Assembly: GCA_963702575.1 (NCBI GenBank) | Contig: CAVPCU010000002.1 | Span: 1-64,000, forward strand | Length of the DNA: 64,000 nucleotides | Source: VRUE01 sp963702575 | Lineage (GTDB): Bacteria > Actinomycetota > Thermoleophilia > Solirubrobacterales > 70-9 | Direction: 5' to 3' | Shown here: in pieces, positions 49,267 through 57,442 of the stretch | How the letters are laid out: the number at the start of each line of letters is the position of its first letter | Position numbering within the stretch: the first letter of the stretch is position 1 | Program-made: the position numbers and the translations under genes | Notes under the pieces: generated by a model | What the model was told of the DNA's origin: nothing | The model's database searches: none | Seen by the model: only the letters and a program-made list of their open reading frames with translations

Positions 49267-50172
49267 GTGGCGCGCGCGTACAGGCTGAAGCGCAGCGAGG
49301 CCGTGGCCGACGGCGTGCGGCGGATCGCCCGCGGGCGGGCCGAGTCGGCGCGCGAGGAGCTCTCCCGTGCGAGGGGCGGCGAGGAGCTCGCCGAGGCGAT
49401 CCACGCCGCCCGCAAAGAGATGAAGAAGCTGCGCGCGGTGCTGCGCCTGGTCCGCGAGGGGCTCGGCGAGGCGACCTTCCGCACCGAGAGCCGGCGCTAC
49501 CGCGACACCGGCCGCCTGCTTGCGGCGAGCCGCGACGCCGAGGTCAAGGTCGAGACCCTGGCGGCGCTGGAGGAGCGCTTCGACGGCGAGATGCCGCGGG
49601 CGGCCGCGCGCGCCTGGCGCGCTGCCCTCGAAGGCGAGCGCGACGAGATCGCCGGCGCGGCCGAGGGCGAGATCGGGGCGCGGCTCGAGCAGGCGCGCGC
49701 CGCGCTGGAGGCGGGCATCGCGGCGATCCCGAGCTGGCCGCTCGAAACCGGCTCATGGGAGCTGATCGAGCCGGGGCTGCTGCGCAGCTATCGGCGCGGC
49801 CGGCGCGAATGGAAGCGGACGCGCACGCAGGCGAGCGCCGAGAGCGTGCACCAGTGGCGCAAACGGGTCAAGGACCTCTGGTACCAGCTGCGGATCGTGC
49901 GCAAGGCGTGGCCGGCGACGATCGACGAGATGGCGAGCAGGGCGCACGAGCTCGCCGACCTGCTCGGCGACCACCACGATCTCACCGTCCTGGCCGCCGA
50001 TCTGCGCGACCGGCCCGAGATCGAGGACCGCGCGTCGCTGGCGGCGTCGATCGAGCGCCGCCAGGACGAGCTGCTCGCCGAGGCGCTCGAGCTCGGCGCC
50101 CTCTTCTTCGCCGAGAAGCCGACGGCGTTCCGCTCCCGCATGCGGGCCTACTGGCTGGCCTGGCGCGCGTAG
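49267..50172 (+). CDS. CHAD domain protein
   Basis: From GTG 49267 (no good ribosome binding site; the open frame extends upstream) the ~301-residue protein shows the two helical halves of a CHAD domain. Conserved basic/His-containing helices are AEAIHAARKEMKKLRAVLRL in the first half, VHQWRKRVKDLWYQLRIVRK and ELADLLGDHHDLTVLAADLR in the second. CHAD domains bind polyphosphate; many coat polyphosphate granules or accompany CYTH triphosphatases. No CYTH domain is fused or adjacent. Confidence 0.88.
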   Translation: MARAYRLKRSEAVADGVRRIARGRAESAREELSRARGGEELAEAIHAARKEMKKLRAVLRLVREGLGEATFRTESRRYRDTGRLLAASRDAEVKVETLAALEERFDGEMPRAAARAWRAALEGERDEIAGAAEGEIGARLEQARAALEAGIAAIPSWPLETGSWELIEPGLLRSYRRGRREWKRTRTQASAESVHQWRKRVKDLWYQLRIVRKAWPATIDEMASRAHELADLLGDHHDLTVLAADLRDRPEIEDRASLAASIERRQDELLAEALELGALFFAEKPTAFRSRMRAYWLAWRA

Positions 50173-50206
50173 CGAGAGCGGCCGGAACTGGTAGGAAGTC
50201 CCGGCC

Positions 50207-50764
50207 TTGCCCGCCCACCGGTCATACGAGCGCTTCGAGCAGGGACACCAGGCGGCGAACGGCGAGGACCACCATGGGCGCCACGCGGCGCTGGCGGTCG
50301 CGGTGATGGCGGCCCTGCTCGCGGTCGCGACCTTCCTCTCCAACGAGGCGGTGAAGGAGGTCGTCACCGGCGAGACCCATCGCGCCGACGTCTCCGCCCG
50401 GCTCGAGAGCAACCGGGTCAAGATCGAGATCGCCGAAGGCGACGCGGCGATGCTGCGCGCCCTCGCCGCCGGCAGCCCCAACGCCGCCCGCGCCGCCCGG
50501 CAGGCGAGGCTCCACGAGACGCGCGTCAGCGGCGAGCTGCGCCCCACCGACGCCCGCCTGCGGGCCGAGATCGGGGATCGCGAAGAGAACGCCGACCACG
50601 CCAACACCCAGCACGTCGTCTACGAGCTGTCGGAGGTCGGCCTCGAGGTCGGCATCGTCCTCGCCTCGGTCTCGATCATCGCCGCCCGCCGCTGGCTGCT
50701 CGCCGCCGCCGGCGCCGCGGCGACCGCCGGGGTCGTGCTGCTGCTCGTCGGCCTTCTCCTCTGA
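50207..50764 (+). CDS. DUF4337-like membrane protein
   Basis: TTG 50207. A His-rich soluble N-terminus (NGEDHHGRHAAL) is followed by a helix (AVAVMAALLAVATFLSNEAV), a long charged coiled-coil-like segment (residues 55-145) and two C-terminal helices (GLEVGIVLASVSIIAARRWL, ATAGVVLLLVGLLL). The order matches DUF4337 proteins, whose role is unknown. Its last 89 bases overlap a minus-strand ORF. Confidence 0.7.
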   Translation: MPAHRSYERFEQGHQAANGEDHHGRHAALAVAVMAALLAVATFLSNEAVKEVVTGETHRADVSARLESNRVKIEIAEGDAAMLRALAAGSPNAARAARQARLHETRVSGELRPTDARLRAEIGDREENADHANTQHVVYELSEVGLEVGIVLASVSIIAARRWLLAAAGAAATAGVVLLLVGLLL

Positions 50765-50954
50765 GCAGGCGTTCGGTGCCGATCCAGAGCAGCAGGGCGA
50801 GCAGCAGCGGCAGGCCGAAGAAGCCGATCACGCCGAGGCCGGCGGCGAGGCTGAGGACAATCGCCGCGAGCAGGACTGCGGCGAGCGCGTCGAAGAGCAG
50901 GGCACGCCGCCTGTGCGCTGCGGGTGAGATGTGCAGCGGCCGCCAAGCGCTCAC
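50676..50954 (-). CDS. small membrane protein overlapping the DUF4337-like gene antisense
   Basis: GTG 50954 overlaps the stop of the upstream glycosidase-like gene (GTGA), supporting translation. Two hydrophobic segments (LFDALAAVLLAAIVLSLAAG, GLPLLLALLLWIGTERL) are followed by an Arg-rich tail (RRSPRRRRRR) encoded antisense to the DUF4337-like gene. The tail composition looks like a frame shadow, so the natural stop may have been lost and the gene may have ended near 50770. 92 residues as read. Confidence 0.5.
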   Translation of the reverse strand: MSAWRPLHISPAAHRRRALLFDALAAVLLAAIVLSLAAGLGVIGFFGLPLLLALLLWIGTERLLRGEGRRAAARPRRSPRRRRRRAASGGRR

Positions 50955-52063
50955 CATTCCCCCTTTGCGTAGACGGCGAAGAAGTCGCGTTCGTCCGGCG
51001 TCAGGTAGCGGCCCGGCGGGCGGAGGATTTCGGGCAGCAGGTTGGACGGTTCGCCGGCGCCGCGGTGACGGTAGGTGATGAAGCTGACCCAGTCTTCGTT
51101 GATGTCCAGCTCGAGTGCGCGCACGGCGCCGGCCCGCCGGAGGATTTCCGCCAGCGAACCGACCGTCTGGTAGTTGGCGACGGCGTAGATCAGGTTGCCG
51201 TGGCGGTCGATGCCGATCCCCGAGCGCCAGACGCGCACGGCGTTGTTGACCGTGGCGCCCCATTCGGGTCCGTCGCTGAGGTTGGGGTTGAGGCGGCCTT
51301 CGTAGACGATCGGCGGCAGGTTCTGCTTGGCGAACCAGACGCGGGGGCCGGGTTCGGCGCCGTGCTCCCAACGGACTATGTCTATGCGGCCGTCGCGGTA
51401 CTCGACCAGGGTGGCGATGCCGTTGACCATCGTTTCCACCGTGTGGCCGCGGTAGACGAGGCCCGCGTTGGAGGTTTCGAGCGGGAAGCCGCCGTTGAAG
51501 GTGGCGGCGAGCCGGCTGCGCTGGGAAGGCGGCACCTCGGCCGGCCCGCGGTGGGAGATTTCCGGCGGCTCGGCGAGCCCCGGCATGTAGGCGAGGTGGG
51601 TGCGGCTGGAGTCGATCCAGGCGACGCCGGCGACGAAGCGCGGGTATTCGGGGTCGCTGCGGAAGGTCGTCATCAGCACCGGCGGGCGCGGTCCGGCATG
51701 GGCGGCGGCGGGATGCCAGACGCCCTCGCCCGGCAGCGCGGGCTGGATCAACGGCTTGATCGGCGGCGGGCGGTAGGCGCGTGCGGGATCGCCACCCGCG
51801 GCGGCGACCCCGGCCTGCGGCAGCGAGCGCAGCGGCGGCCCGCCCTTCGACGGCGCGGTCAGCGTGTAGTACCAGTTCTCGATCTGGGAGACGACGCCGT
51901 TGCCGCCGTTGGCGCGCATCCACTCGACGCTGGCGATGTCGAGGCCGACGTTGTGCGGCTTGCCCATCTCTTCGACGTAGGAGAGCGCCGTCGGCGCGAG
52001 GCAGATCGCGGTCGCGATCAGGACGATCCGGCGCAGCCGGCGCCAGGGAGGGACCGGGGTCAT
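50951..52063 (-). CDS. phosphodiester glycosidase-like (NAGPA domain) exported protein
   Basis: ATG 52063 in an ATGA overlap with the upstream gene. One N-terminal signal/anchor helix (RRIVLIATAICLAPTALSYV). The domain contains SRLAATFNGGFPLETSNAGL, GIATLVEYRDGRIDIVRWEH, VWRSGIGIDRHGNLIYAVAN and AVRALELDINEDWVSFITYR. This is the pattern of NAGPA-type phosphodiester glycosidase domains (FNGGF near the start, ALELDxxxS near the end). About 370 residues. It may trim teichoic- or polyprenyl-type phosphodiesters on the cell surface. Assignment by motif only. Confidence 0.7.
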   Translation of the reverse strand: MTPVPPWRRLRRIVLIATAICLAPTALSYVEEMGKPHNVGLDIASVEWMRANGGNGVVSQIENWYYTLTAPSKGGPPLRSLPQAGVAAAGGDPARAYRPPPIKPLIQPALPGEGVWHPAAAHAGPRPPVLMTTFRSDPEYPRFVAGVAWIDSSRTHLAYMPGLAEPPEISHRGPAEVPPSQRSRLAATFNGGFPLETSNAGLVYRGHTVETMVNGIATLVEYRDGRIDIVRWEHGAEPGPRVWFAKQNLPPIVYEGRLNPNLSDGPEWGATVNNAVRVWRSGIGIDRHGNLIYAVANYQTVGSLAEILRRAGAVRALELDINEDWVSFITYRHRGAGEPSNLLPEILRPPGRYLTPDERDFFAVYAKGEW

Positions 52064-52272
52064 CTCCCCTGCGCGGTGCGTCGCGACTGAAAGCGCGCGG
52101 TCAACCGGCCGGGCGCGCGGACGATCCACAGGACCACCCCGATCAACCCGAGCGCGCTGCCGAGGGCGAGCGCACCGAGCAGCAGCAGGAAGAGGACGAA
52201 CCCGGCGATCCCAAGCGGCAGGAGCAGCACTTTCGCCGAGGCAACCGGAGGAGCGAGGACGCTTCCCAGCAC
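52060..52272 (-). CDS. small membrane protein, 70 aa
   Basis: ATG 52272, two hydrophobic segments (VLLLPLGIAGFVLFLLLLGA and ALGLIGVVLWIV) and an Arg-rich C-terminus. Its stop overlaps the start of the glycosidase-like gene, so it is the first gene of a three-gene coupled run (70 aa protein, glycosidase-like, small membrane protein). No known family. Confidence 0.65.
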   Translation of the reverse strand: MLGSVLAPPVASAKVLLLPLGIAGFVLFLLLLGALALGSALGLIGVVLWIVRAPGRLTARFQSRRTAQGR

Positions 52273-52347
52273 CGCGCGAGTATCGCCCTGCTCCCTAAGC
52301 GTTCGATGAGAGCCGTCGGCCGTCGGCGCGAGGTGACCAGCGAATGT

Positions 52348-52920
52348 TTATTGGGCGGTGGCCTCGGCGAGCAGTGCTCGAAGCGGCGCCTCATCCCCCT
52401 GCATCGCCGCGGCAGATGCCGCCGTGTTGCGCGCCGGGTCTATCAACTCCCAGTCGAGCCGGTAGCCGGCGTCCGCTGCAAGTTGGGCGAAGAACGCTCG
52501 CTGCGCGCGACCGTTGCCGTCGCGAAATGGGTGCAGGGCGTTGACGTCGCCGAGGTAATGAGCGAGTCGATCAACGAAGCTCTCTCGGTTCAACCCTGCG
52601 AGGTGACGCTCTGCGGCGAGGTGGCCGAAGATCTCCGCGCCGTAGGACTCGATGTGCTCGGGCAAGCAGAAGAGATCGGTTTTGGCGAGCGCGACGGTGC
52701 GCAACTCACCGGCCCACTCGTATAGGCCCTCGAAGAGGTAGCGATGAAATGCCTGTAGATGCAGTAGGTCGTAGTCGCCTGGAATCGGCTGGGAAGCGAG
52801 TTGCAGGCTGCGGAGGTAGGTGAGGCTTGCCTCGACCACCTCGAGCGCCGTGGGATCGCGGATGTTGCGCGTGTTGCGCAGGACATTGGTTTCCGGATAG
52901 ACGTACGGATCGTCGCTCAC
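52348..52920 (-). CDS. fic: Fic-domain AMP-transferase (toxin-like)
   Basis: 190 residues, GTG 52920 overlapping the upstream antitoxin-like stop. The Fic core motif HPFRDGNGRAQRAFFAQLA is canonical (HxFx(D/E)GNGRxxR), with the flap region LRTVALAKTDLFCLP and upstream LLHLQAFHRYLFEGLYEWAG. The catalytic His and both Arg are present, so the enzyme should be able to transfer AMP to target hydroxyls. The small upstream gene encodes the inhibitory helix, making this a class I Fic module like VbhT/VbhA or FicT/FicA. Targets in such modules include DNA gyrase. Confidence 0.92.
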   Translation of the reverse strand: MSDDPYVYPETNVLRNTRNIRDPTALEVVEASLTYLRSLQLASQPIPGDYDLLHLQAFHRYLFEGLYEWAGELRTVALAKTDLFCLPEHIESYGAEIFGHLAAERHLAGLNRESFVDRLAHYLGDVNALHPFRDGNGRAQRAFFAQLAADAGYRLDWELIDPARNTAASAAAMQGDEAPLRALLAEATAQ

Positions 52921-53126
52921 GCGCGACGCGACTTGCCGGCTGCCGCCAGCATGCTGTCGAGCGACTCGCCCGCCAGGAGGCGTCGCTCAGCCTTGCGCAG
53001 GTCCGCGTCTGAGGCCTCTCCGCGGACCCAGAGATCAGCAAGGAGCCGAGCTGGGCGACTCGGCTCGAGCCCCTCTAGCCGCAGCGAACCGGCTGCGCTG
53101 GCCGCGATCTGAGCACGATCAAGCAC
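52917..53126 (-). CDS. VbhA-type Fic antitoxin
   Basis: GTG 53126 encodes 69 residues (VLDRAQIAASAAGSLRLEGL at the N-terminus, ASDADLRKAERRLLAGESLD and SMLAAAGKSRRA). It carries the Fic inhibition motif (S/T)xxxE(G/N) as SLRLEG at residues 14-19, whose Glu would block the ATP gamma-phosphate site of the partner. Two further helices form the usual VbhA-like three-helix domain. GTGA overlap with fic shows coupled expression. Identification combines motif, size and partner. Confidence 0.88.
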   Translation of the reverse strand: MLDRAQIAASAAGSLRLEGLEPSRPARLLADLWVRGEASDADLRKAERRLLAGESLDSMLAAAGKSRRA

Positions 53127-53195
53127 GCCCTCAATTCTACCGGGCCACCGCCTAGAGTTGCCCATGTGCACGGTTACGCAAGGAAGCGTGGGCGC

Positions 53196-54716
53196 ATGCC
53201 TTCCGGGGTCAGGCGCGCGGCGTTGACGGCGATCGCCGCGTCGGTGCTCGCCCTGGCGTTTGCTGCGCCGGCGCCCGCGGTCGCTCGCGGCGTCCACGTC
53301 ACCTCGGTCTCCTGCATCACCGGCAACACCCGGGTGGCGGCGAGGCGGGGGTGCGCGACCGTTCCCGGGGCGGGCTACGAAGGCGGTGAGCGCTCGGGGC
53401 TCGACCAGGTGAGCGCGCTGGTCGCGGACGCGAGCCGGACGTCGCTCTACGCGGTGGGGAGCGAAACCAACAGCACCCTGGCGCAGCTCGGGCTGGCGCC
53501 CTCGGGCGCGCTCTCCTTCCTCGCCTGCGTGACCGGCGACAGCTTCGTCGAAGCGTGCCCGCACCTGCCCGGCGCGACCTCCAACGCGGTCCAGTCGCCG
53601 CTCGCCTACCCGAACGCCGCCGCGATCAGCCCGGACGGGCGCTCGCTCTACGTGGTCAGCGGCAGCTTCCACGCCTCGGTCATTGCCCGCTTCGCCCGCG
53701 ATCCCGCCAGCGGCGCTCTCACCTACGAGGGCTGCCTCACCGGCGAACTCGGCTCGGGGCCCTCCGGCCCGGCCGCCTGCGCGCTGCTGCCCGGGGCAAC
53801 TCGCCAGGGCTTCGGCTCGGGCTTCTACGAACCGAGCGGGGTCGTGGTCAGCTCAGACGGCGCCCGCGTGTACGTGACCGCGGGCGGCGACGGCAGCGTC
53901 GTCGCCTTCGACCGCGACCCGGCGAGCGGCGCCCTCGCGTTCGTGCAGTGCGTCAGCAGCAACCCGCGGGCGGGTGGCTGCGCCCACACCCCGGGCGGCC
54001 AGCCGATCCTCGAAGGCATCGCCGCACCCTGGATCTCGCCCGACGGCCGCTACCTGTACGGGGCGGCGGACCGGGCGGCGACGGTGAGCGCCTTCTCGCT
54101 CGGCGGGGGAGCGCTCCGCTTCGCCAGCTGCGTCAGCGGCCGCGACGACCGCCAGCCCTGCCGGCAGGGACGCGACCCCGAAGGGCCGGCGCGGGCGCTC
54201 ACCGACCCCGGCGGCCTCGCCGGCAGCGCCGACGGCCGCTTCCTCTACGCCAGCTCGACCTACGGCACGATCGCCGCGCTACGGCGGAATCCCGCCAGCG
54301 GCGCGCTCGAACCGGCGAGCTGCATCAGCAGCAACGCCGAAGACCGCGGCCGCTGCGCGACCGTGCCGGCGATCCCCGAGAGGACGAAACGCATGCACCA
54401 CGCGACGCTGCTGACCGGCGCCCGCACCCCGCTCCCGACCAGCGCGACGACCGTCCTCGCCCCGATCCGCACGATCGACGGCCTCGTCGAGCTCAATCGC
54501 AACCCCAAGACCGGTGCCCTCAGCTTTCGCGGCTGCGCCAGCGCCGACCTCACCCTCAGCGCTTCCGGCAAGGGCCCCTGCCAGCGCCTGCCCGGGGCGA
54601 CCGGCAACGGCTCCAACAGCGGCTTCTACAAGACCACTGCCCTGATCCCGGCCCCCGGCGGGCGGGTCTACGCCGCCGCCTCGGGCGACGCGACGGTCTC
54701 CGTGCTGCGCCCCTGA
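53196..54716 (+). CDS. secreted beta-propeller (lactonase-like repeat) protein
   Basis: ATG 53196 (AAGGAAG 9 bases upstream; a GTG at 53166 is an alternative) starts a signal peptide (RAALTAIAASVLALAFAAPA). About six repeats have the pattern 'vspDGr.lYv.s...sv.af.Rdp.SGaL.f..Cv': ISPDGRSLYVVSGSFHASVI, VSSDGARVYVTAGGDGSVVA, ISPDGRYLYGAADRAATVSA and SADGRFLYASSTYGTIAALR. Each ends in a Cys-containing strand (GCLTGELG, QCVSSNPR). A seven-bladed propeller stabilised by disulfides is likely. 506 residues. Substrate unknown; the 6-phosphogluconolactonase superfamily has the same fold. Confidence 0.82.
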   Translation: MPSGVRRAALTAIAASVLALAFAAPAPAVARGVHVTSVSCITGNTRVAARRGCATVPGAGYEGGERSGLDQVSALVADASRTSLYAVGSETNSTLAQLGLAPSGALSFLACVTGDSFVEACPHLPGATSNAVQSPLAYPNAAAISPDGRSLYVVSGSFHASVIARFARDPASGALTYEGCLTGELGSGPSGPAACALLPGATRQGFGSGFYEPSGVVVSSDGARVYVTAGGDGSVVAFDRDPASGALAFVQCVSSNPRAGGCAHTPGGQPILEGIAAPWISPDGRYLYGAADRAATVSAFSLGGGALRFASCVSGRDDRQPCRQGRDPEGPARALTDPGGLAGSADGRFLYASSTYGTIAALRRNPASGALEPASCISSNAEDRGRCATVPAIPERTKRMHHATLLTGARTPLPTSATTVLAPIRTIDGLVELNRNPKTGALSFRGCASADLTLSASGKGPCQRLPGATGNGSNSGFYKTTALIPAPGGRVYAAASGDATVSVLRP

Positions 54717-54759
54717 CGCTGAGCCCATTGTGAGCCGCTCGTGCGGTTATGCTGCGCGC

Positions 54760-55080
54760 GTGCTGATCTCGACGATGAACGACCTGCCGGGGTACGAGAT
54801 CACGGAGGTCCTGGGGGAGGCGTTCGGGCTGACGGTGCGCTCGCGCAACCTGGGCTCGCAGATCGGCGCCTCGCTGAAGTCGCTGGCGGGGGGCGAGCTG
54901 AAGGGGATGACCAAGATGCTCGCCGAAGGCCGTGAGCACGCCACCGAACGGCTCGTCGACGAGGCCGAATCGCTGGGCGCCGACGCGATCGTCGCCTTCC
55001 GCTTCGACACCTCCGAGCTGGGCACCACCTGGACCGAGATCTGCGCCTACGGCACCGCCGTCAAGGCGCGCAAGCTCTGA
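54760..55080 (+). CDS. YbjQ/UPF0145 family protein
   Basis: GTG 54760 gives VLISTMNDLPGYEITEVLGE (a start at 54730 is possible). It then has GLTVRSRNLGSQIGASLKSL, ERLVDEAESLGADAIVAFRF and a C-terminal TEICAYGTAVKARKL, matching the YbjQ fold that assembles as a pentamer. 106 residues, near the usual length. The biochemical role of the family is not established, though heavy-metal binding has been suggested. Stands alone between two secreted protein genes. Confidence 0.85.
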   Translation: MLISTMNDLPGYEITEVLGEAFGLTVRSRNLGSQIGASLKSLAGGELKGMTKMLAEGREHATERLVDEAESLGADAIVAFRFDTSELGTTWTEICAYGTAVKARKL

Positions 55081-55112
55081 TCGCCTGGCCCCGCTCCTTT
55101 TCCCGCCGGGCC

Positions 55113-56486
55113 GTGTTCTCGACGGGTGAGCTGAGCTTCCACCGCGCCATCCGCCGTCTCGTCCTGGCGCTCGCCTGCGTCGCCCTCGCCGCTGCCTGCG
55201 TGGCCGGCCCGGCCGAGGCCGACGAATCCGTCTGGGCGCTGACCGAACTCCACCTCGGCGGCGAAGAAACGATCTTCGGCATGTCGTGCCAGGCGAGCGG
55301 CTGTGTTGGCGTCGGGCAGACGGGCGTCGTGATCACCTCCGCCGTCCCGACCGGCGACGCCGCGGCCTGGGCGATCTCCCACGTCAACGTCGGCGAAGCC
55401 AACCTGACCGGAAACCTGCGTGGCGTCGCCTGTCCCTCGGCCTCGCTCTGCGTCGCCGTCGACCACAGCGGCGGCGTCTACACGACGACCGATCCGGGGG
55501 CGGGCGGCGGCGCCTGGAGGGCGGCCAAGATCCCCAAGGCGAAGCAGCTCTTCGGCGTCTCCTGTCCCTCGCCCGGCCAGTGCGTCCTCGTCGGGCTCGA
55601 AGGCGAGGTCATCACCTCGAGCAACCCGACCGGCGGCGCCGCGGCCTGGACGGTCACCCACCTGAGCGAACCGCTCCCGCTGCGCTCTGTCAGCTGCACC
55701 GGGGCGCTCTGCGTCGCCGGCGACGCGGCCGGCAACGTCCTCGCCTCGACCGATCCGGCCAAGGCCTCGAGCTGGGTGGTGACCGCCCAGCCGAACGGCG
55801 AAAACCCGGTGCTCGGGGTGGGCTGCGCGGGCGAATCCCTCTGCGTCGCCGGCGACGCCGCCAACGCCCTCGTCTCGACCGCGCCGGCGAGCGCCGGCAG
55901 CTGGGCGACGACGCCGCTAGTCAACCGGTTCCAGATCCTCGCCGCCTCCTGCCCGACCGCCACGCTCTGCGTGCTGAGCAGCAACAACGGCGAAATCAGC
56001 GTCAGCACCGCGCCGACCGCCGGCTCGGCCGCCTGGGCGACGGTGCACCTGATCCGCGGCGTCACCAACGCCCTCTTCGGCCTCTCCTGCCCGAGCGAAG
56101 GCCTCTGTGTCGCCGGCGGCAAGTTCGGCCAGCTCGTCGTCTCGACCGCTCCGGCGGCGACCGGCCTGCCCGCCCCGCCGCCGCCACCTCCGCCCCCGCC
56201 TCCTCCCGGAACCCGGCTGCTCGGCCCGCGCAAGCGCCTGATCCGCCTCGGCGCCCGCCGCCGCACGGCAACCGTCGCCTTCCGCTTCTCGGCGCGCGGC
56301 GTCGCGACCTATTACCGCTGCCAGCTCGACCAGCGCCCCTCCGGTCTCTGCCGCTCGCCGCGGCGCTACCGCGTCGGTCCCGGCCGCCACGCCTTCCGCG
56401 TCCGCGCCTTCGGCCCGGGCGGCGGCGACCCGACCCCGGTCGTCTTCCGCTTTCGGGTCGTGCCGGTCCCCAAACGCCACAAATAG
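55113..56486 (+). CDS. secreted repeat protein with Cys-pair repeats and polyproline linker
   Basis: GTG 55113; signal peptide LVLALACVALAAACVAGPAE. Eight or so repeats of about 40 residues follow, each with a 'GvsCps..lCVA.d..G.v..Stdp' motif (GVACPSASLCVAVDHSGGVY, GVSCPSPGQCVLVGLEGEVI, SVSCTGALCVAGDAAGNVLA, GLSCPSEGLCVAGGKFGQLV), probably a propeller with a disulfide in each blade. A run of twelve prolines interrupted by a single residue group leads to a C-terminal domain with YRCQLDQRPSGLCRSPRRYR, resembling the 'C.lD......C.sP..y' extracellular domains. 457 residues. Probably surface-exposed. Confidence 0.82.
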   Translation: MFSTGELSFHRAIRRLVLALACVALAAACVAGPAEADESVWALTELHLGGEETIFGMSCQASGCVGVGQTGVVITSAVPTGDAAAWAISHVNVGEANLTGNLRGVACPSASLCVAVDHSGGVYTTTDPGAGGGAWRAAKIPKAKQLFGVSCPSPGQCVLVGLEGEVITSSNPTGGAAAWTVTHLSEPLPLRSVSCTGALCVAGDAAGNVLASTDPAKASSWVVTAQPNGENPVLGVGCAGESLCVAGDAANALVSTAPASAGSWATTPLVNRFQILAASCPTATLCVLSSNNGEISVSTAPTAGSAAWATVHLIRGVTNALFGLSCPSEGLCVAGGKFGQLVVSTAPAATGLPAPPPPPPPPPPPGTRLLGPRKRLIRLGARRRTATVAFRFSARGVATYYRCQLDQRPSGLCRSPRRYRVGPGRHAFRVRAFGPGGGDPTPVVFRFRVVPVPKRHK

Positions 56487-56487
56487 C

Positions 56488-56501
56488 CGGGCTCGAGCCC
56501 G
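56488..56501. terminator. short palindrome after the secreted repeat protein gene
   Basis: CGGGCTCGAGCCCG begins two bases after the stop codon. It is a perfect 14-base palindrome with a partial extension CCGGG...CCGGG around it. Could act as a weak terminator; no T-run. Confidence 0.4.
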
Positions 56502-56590
56502 CCGGGTGTGTCGCCGTGACTCGCCCTCATCTCGCGTTTAGGTCCTCTCCCTAGCCTGCCGCGCTGCTCGGCTGCCGGCCGAGGGCCCCG

Positions 56591-57439
56591 ATGGATTCCC
56601 AGCTCGACAGCCAAAAGATGCACCGCTTATCGAAGGTGCCCGAGGTCACCGCCTTCTTTTGGATCGTCAAGGCGCTGACGACGGCGATGGGGGAGTCGAC
56701 CTCGGACTTCCTCGTCCACGCGATGATTCCCCAGATTGCCGTCGTACTTGGCGGCACCGCCTTCGTCATTGCCCTCTACATCCAGTTCTCGAAGGATCGC
56801 TACGTCCCCTGGGCCTACTGGCTGGCGGTGGCGATGGTCGGCGTCTTCGGCACGATGTGCGCCGACGTCCTCCACGTCGGCTTCGGCGTCCCCTACATCG
56901 CCTCGACGATCCTCTTCGCGGTCGCCCTCGTCGCGGTCTTCCGGACTTGGCATCGGAGCGAGGGCACGCTCTCGATCCACAGCATCCGCACGCCGCGCCG
57001 AGAGCTCTTCTACTGGGCCGCGGTGGTCGCCACCTTCGCGTTGGGCACCGCCGCCGGCGATCTGACCGCGGTCACCTTCGGCCTCGGCTACTTCGGCTCG
57101 GCCGTCCTCTTCGCCGTGGTGATCGCGATCCCGGCGCTCGGCTACTTCCGCTACCGGATGAACCCGATCCTCGCCTTCTGGTTCGCCTACGTGGTGACCC
57201 GCCCGCTCGGCGCCTCGATCGCAGACTGGCTTGGCAAATCGTCCGAAAGCGGCGGCCTCGGCCTCGGCACCGGCCCGGTCAGCTTCGTCCTCGCGGCGAC
57301 GATCGCCGGCTTCGTCGCCTACCTCAGCGTCACCGGCAAGGACACCCCGGCTGAGGTCCGCGCTCCGGGTCGCCGACGCGAGCGGACTCGACCCGCTCCC
57401 GCGATCGGCGAGACCGAGCTGGCGCCGGAGGAGGCATAG
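56591..57439 (+). CDS. COG4705-type multi-spanning membrane protein
   Basis: ATG 56591; about eight helices. Landmarks are SKVPEVTAFFWIVKALTTAM, GESTSDFLVH, YVPWAYWLAVAMVGVFGTMC, TPRRELFYWAAVVATFALGT, AAGDLTAVTFGLGYFGSAVL and AYVVTRPLGASIADWLGKSS. The same landmarks recur in the 60-kb paralogue. Conserved acidic residues inside helices (GESTSDF, GTAAGDL, RPLGASIADW) suggest cation transport, but the family is uncharacterised. 282 residues with a hydrophilic Arg/Pro-rich tail. It converges with the two-component system genes, the stop being 3 bases before the kinase stop. Confidence 0.85.
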   Translation: MDSQLDSQKMHRLSKVPEVTAFFWIVKALTTAMGESTSDFLVHAMIPQIAVVLGGTAFVIALYIQFSKDRYVPWAYWLAVAMVGVFGTMCADVLHVGFGVPYIASTILFAVALVAVFRTWHRSEGTLSIHSIRTPRRELFYWAAVVATFALGTAAGDLTAVTFGLGYFGSAVLFAVVIAIPALGYFRYRMNPILAFWFAYVVTRPLGASIADWLGKSSESGGLGLGTGPVSFVLAATIAGFVAYLSVTGKDTPAEVRAPGRRRERTRPAPAIGETELAPEEA

Positions 57440-57442
57440 GCC

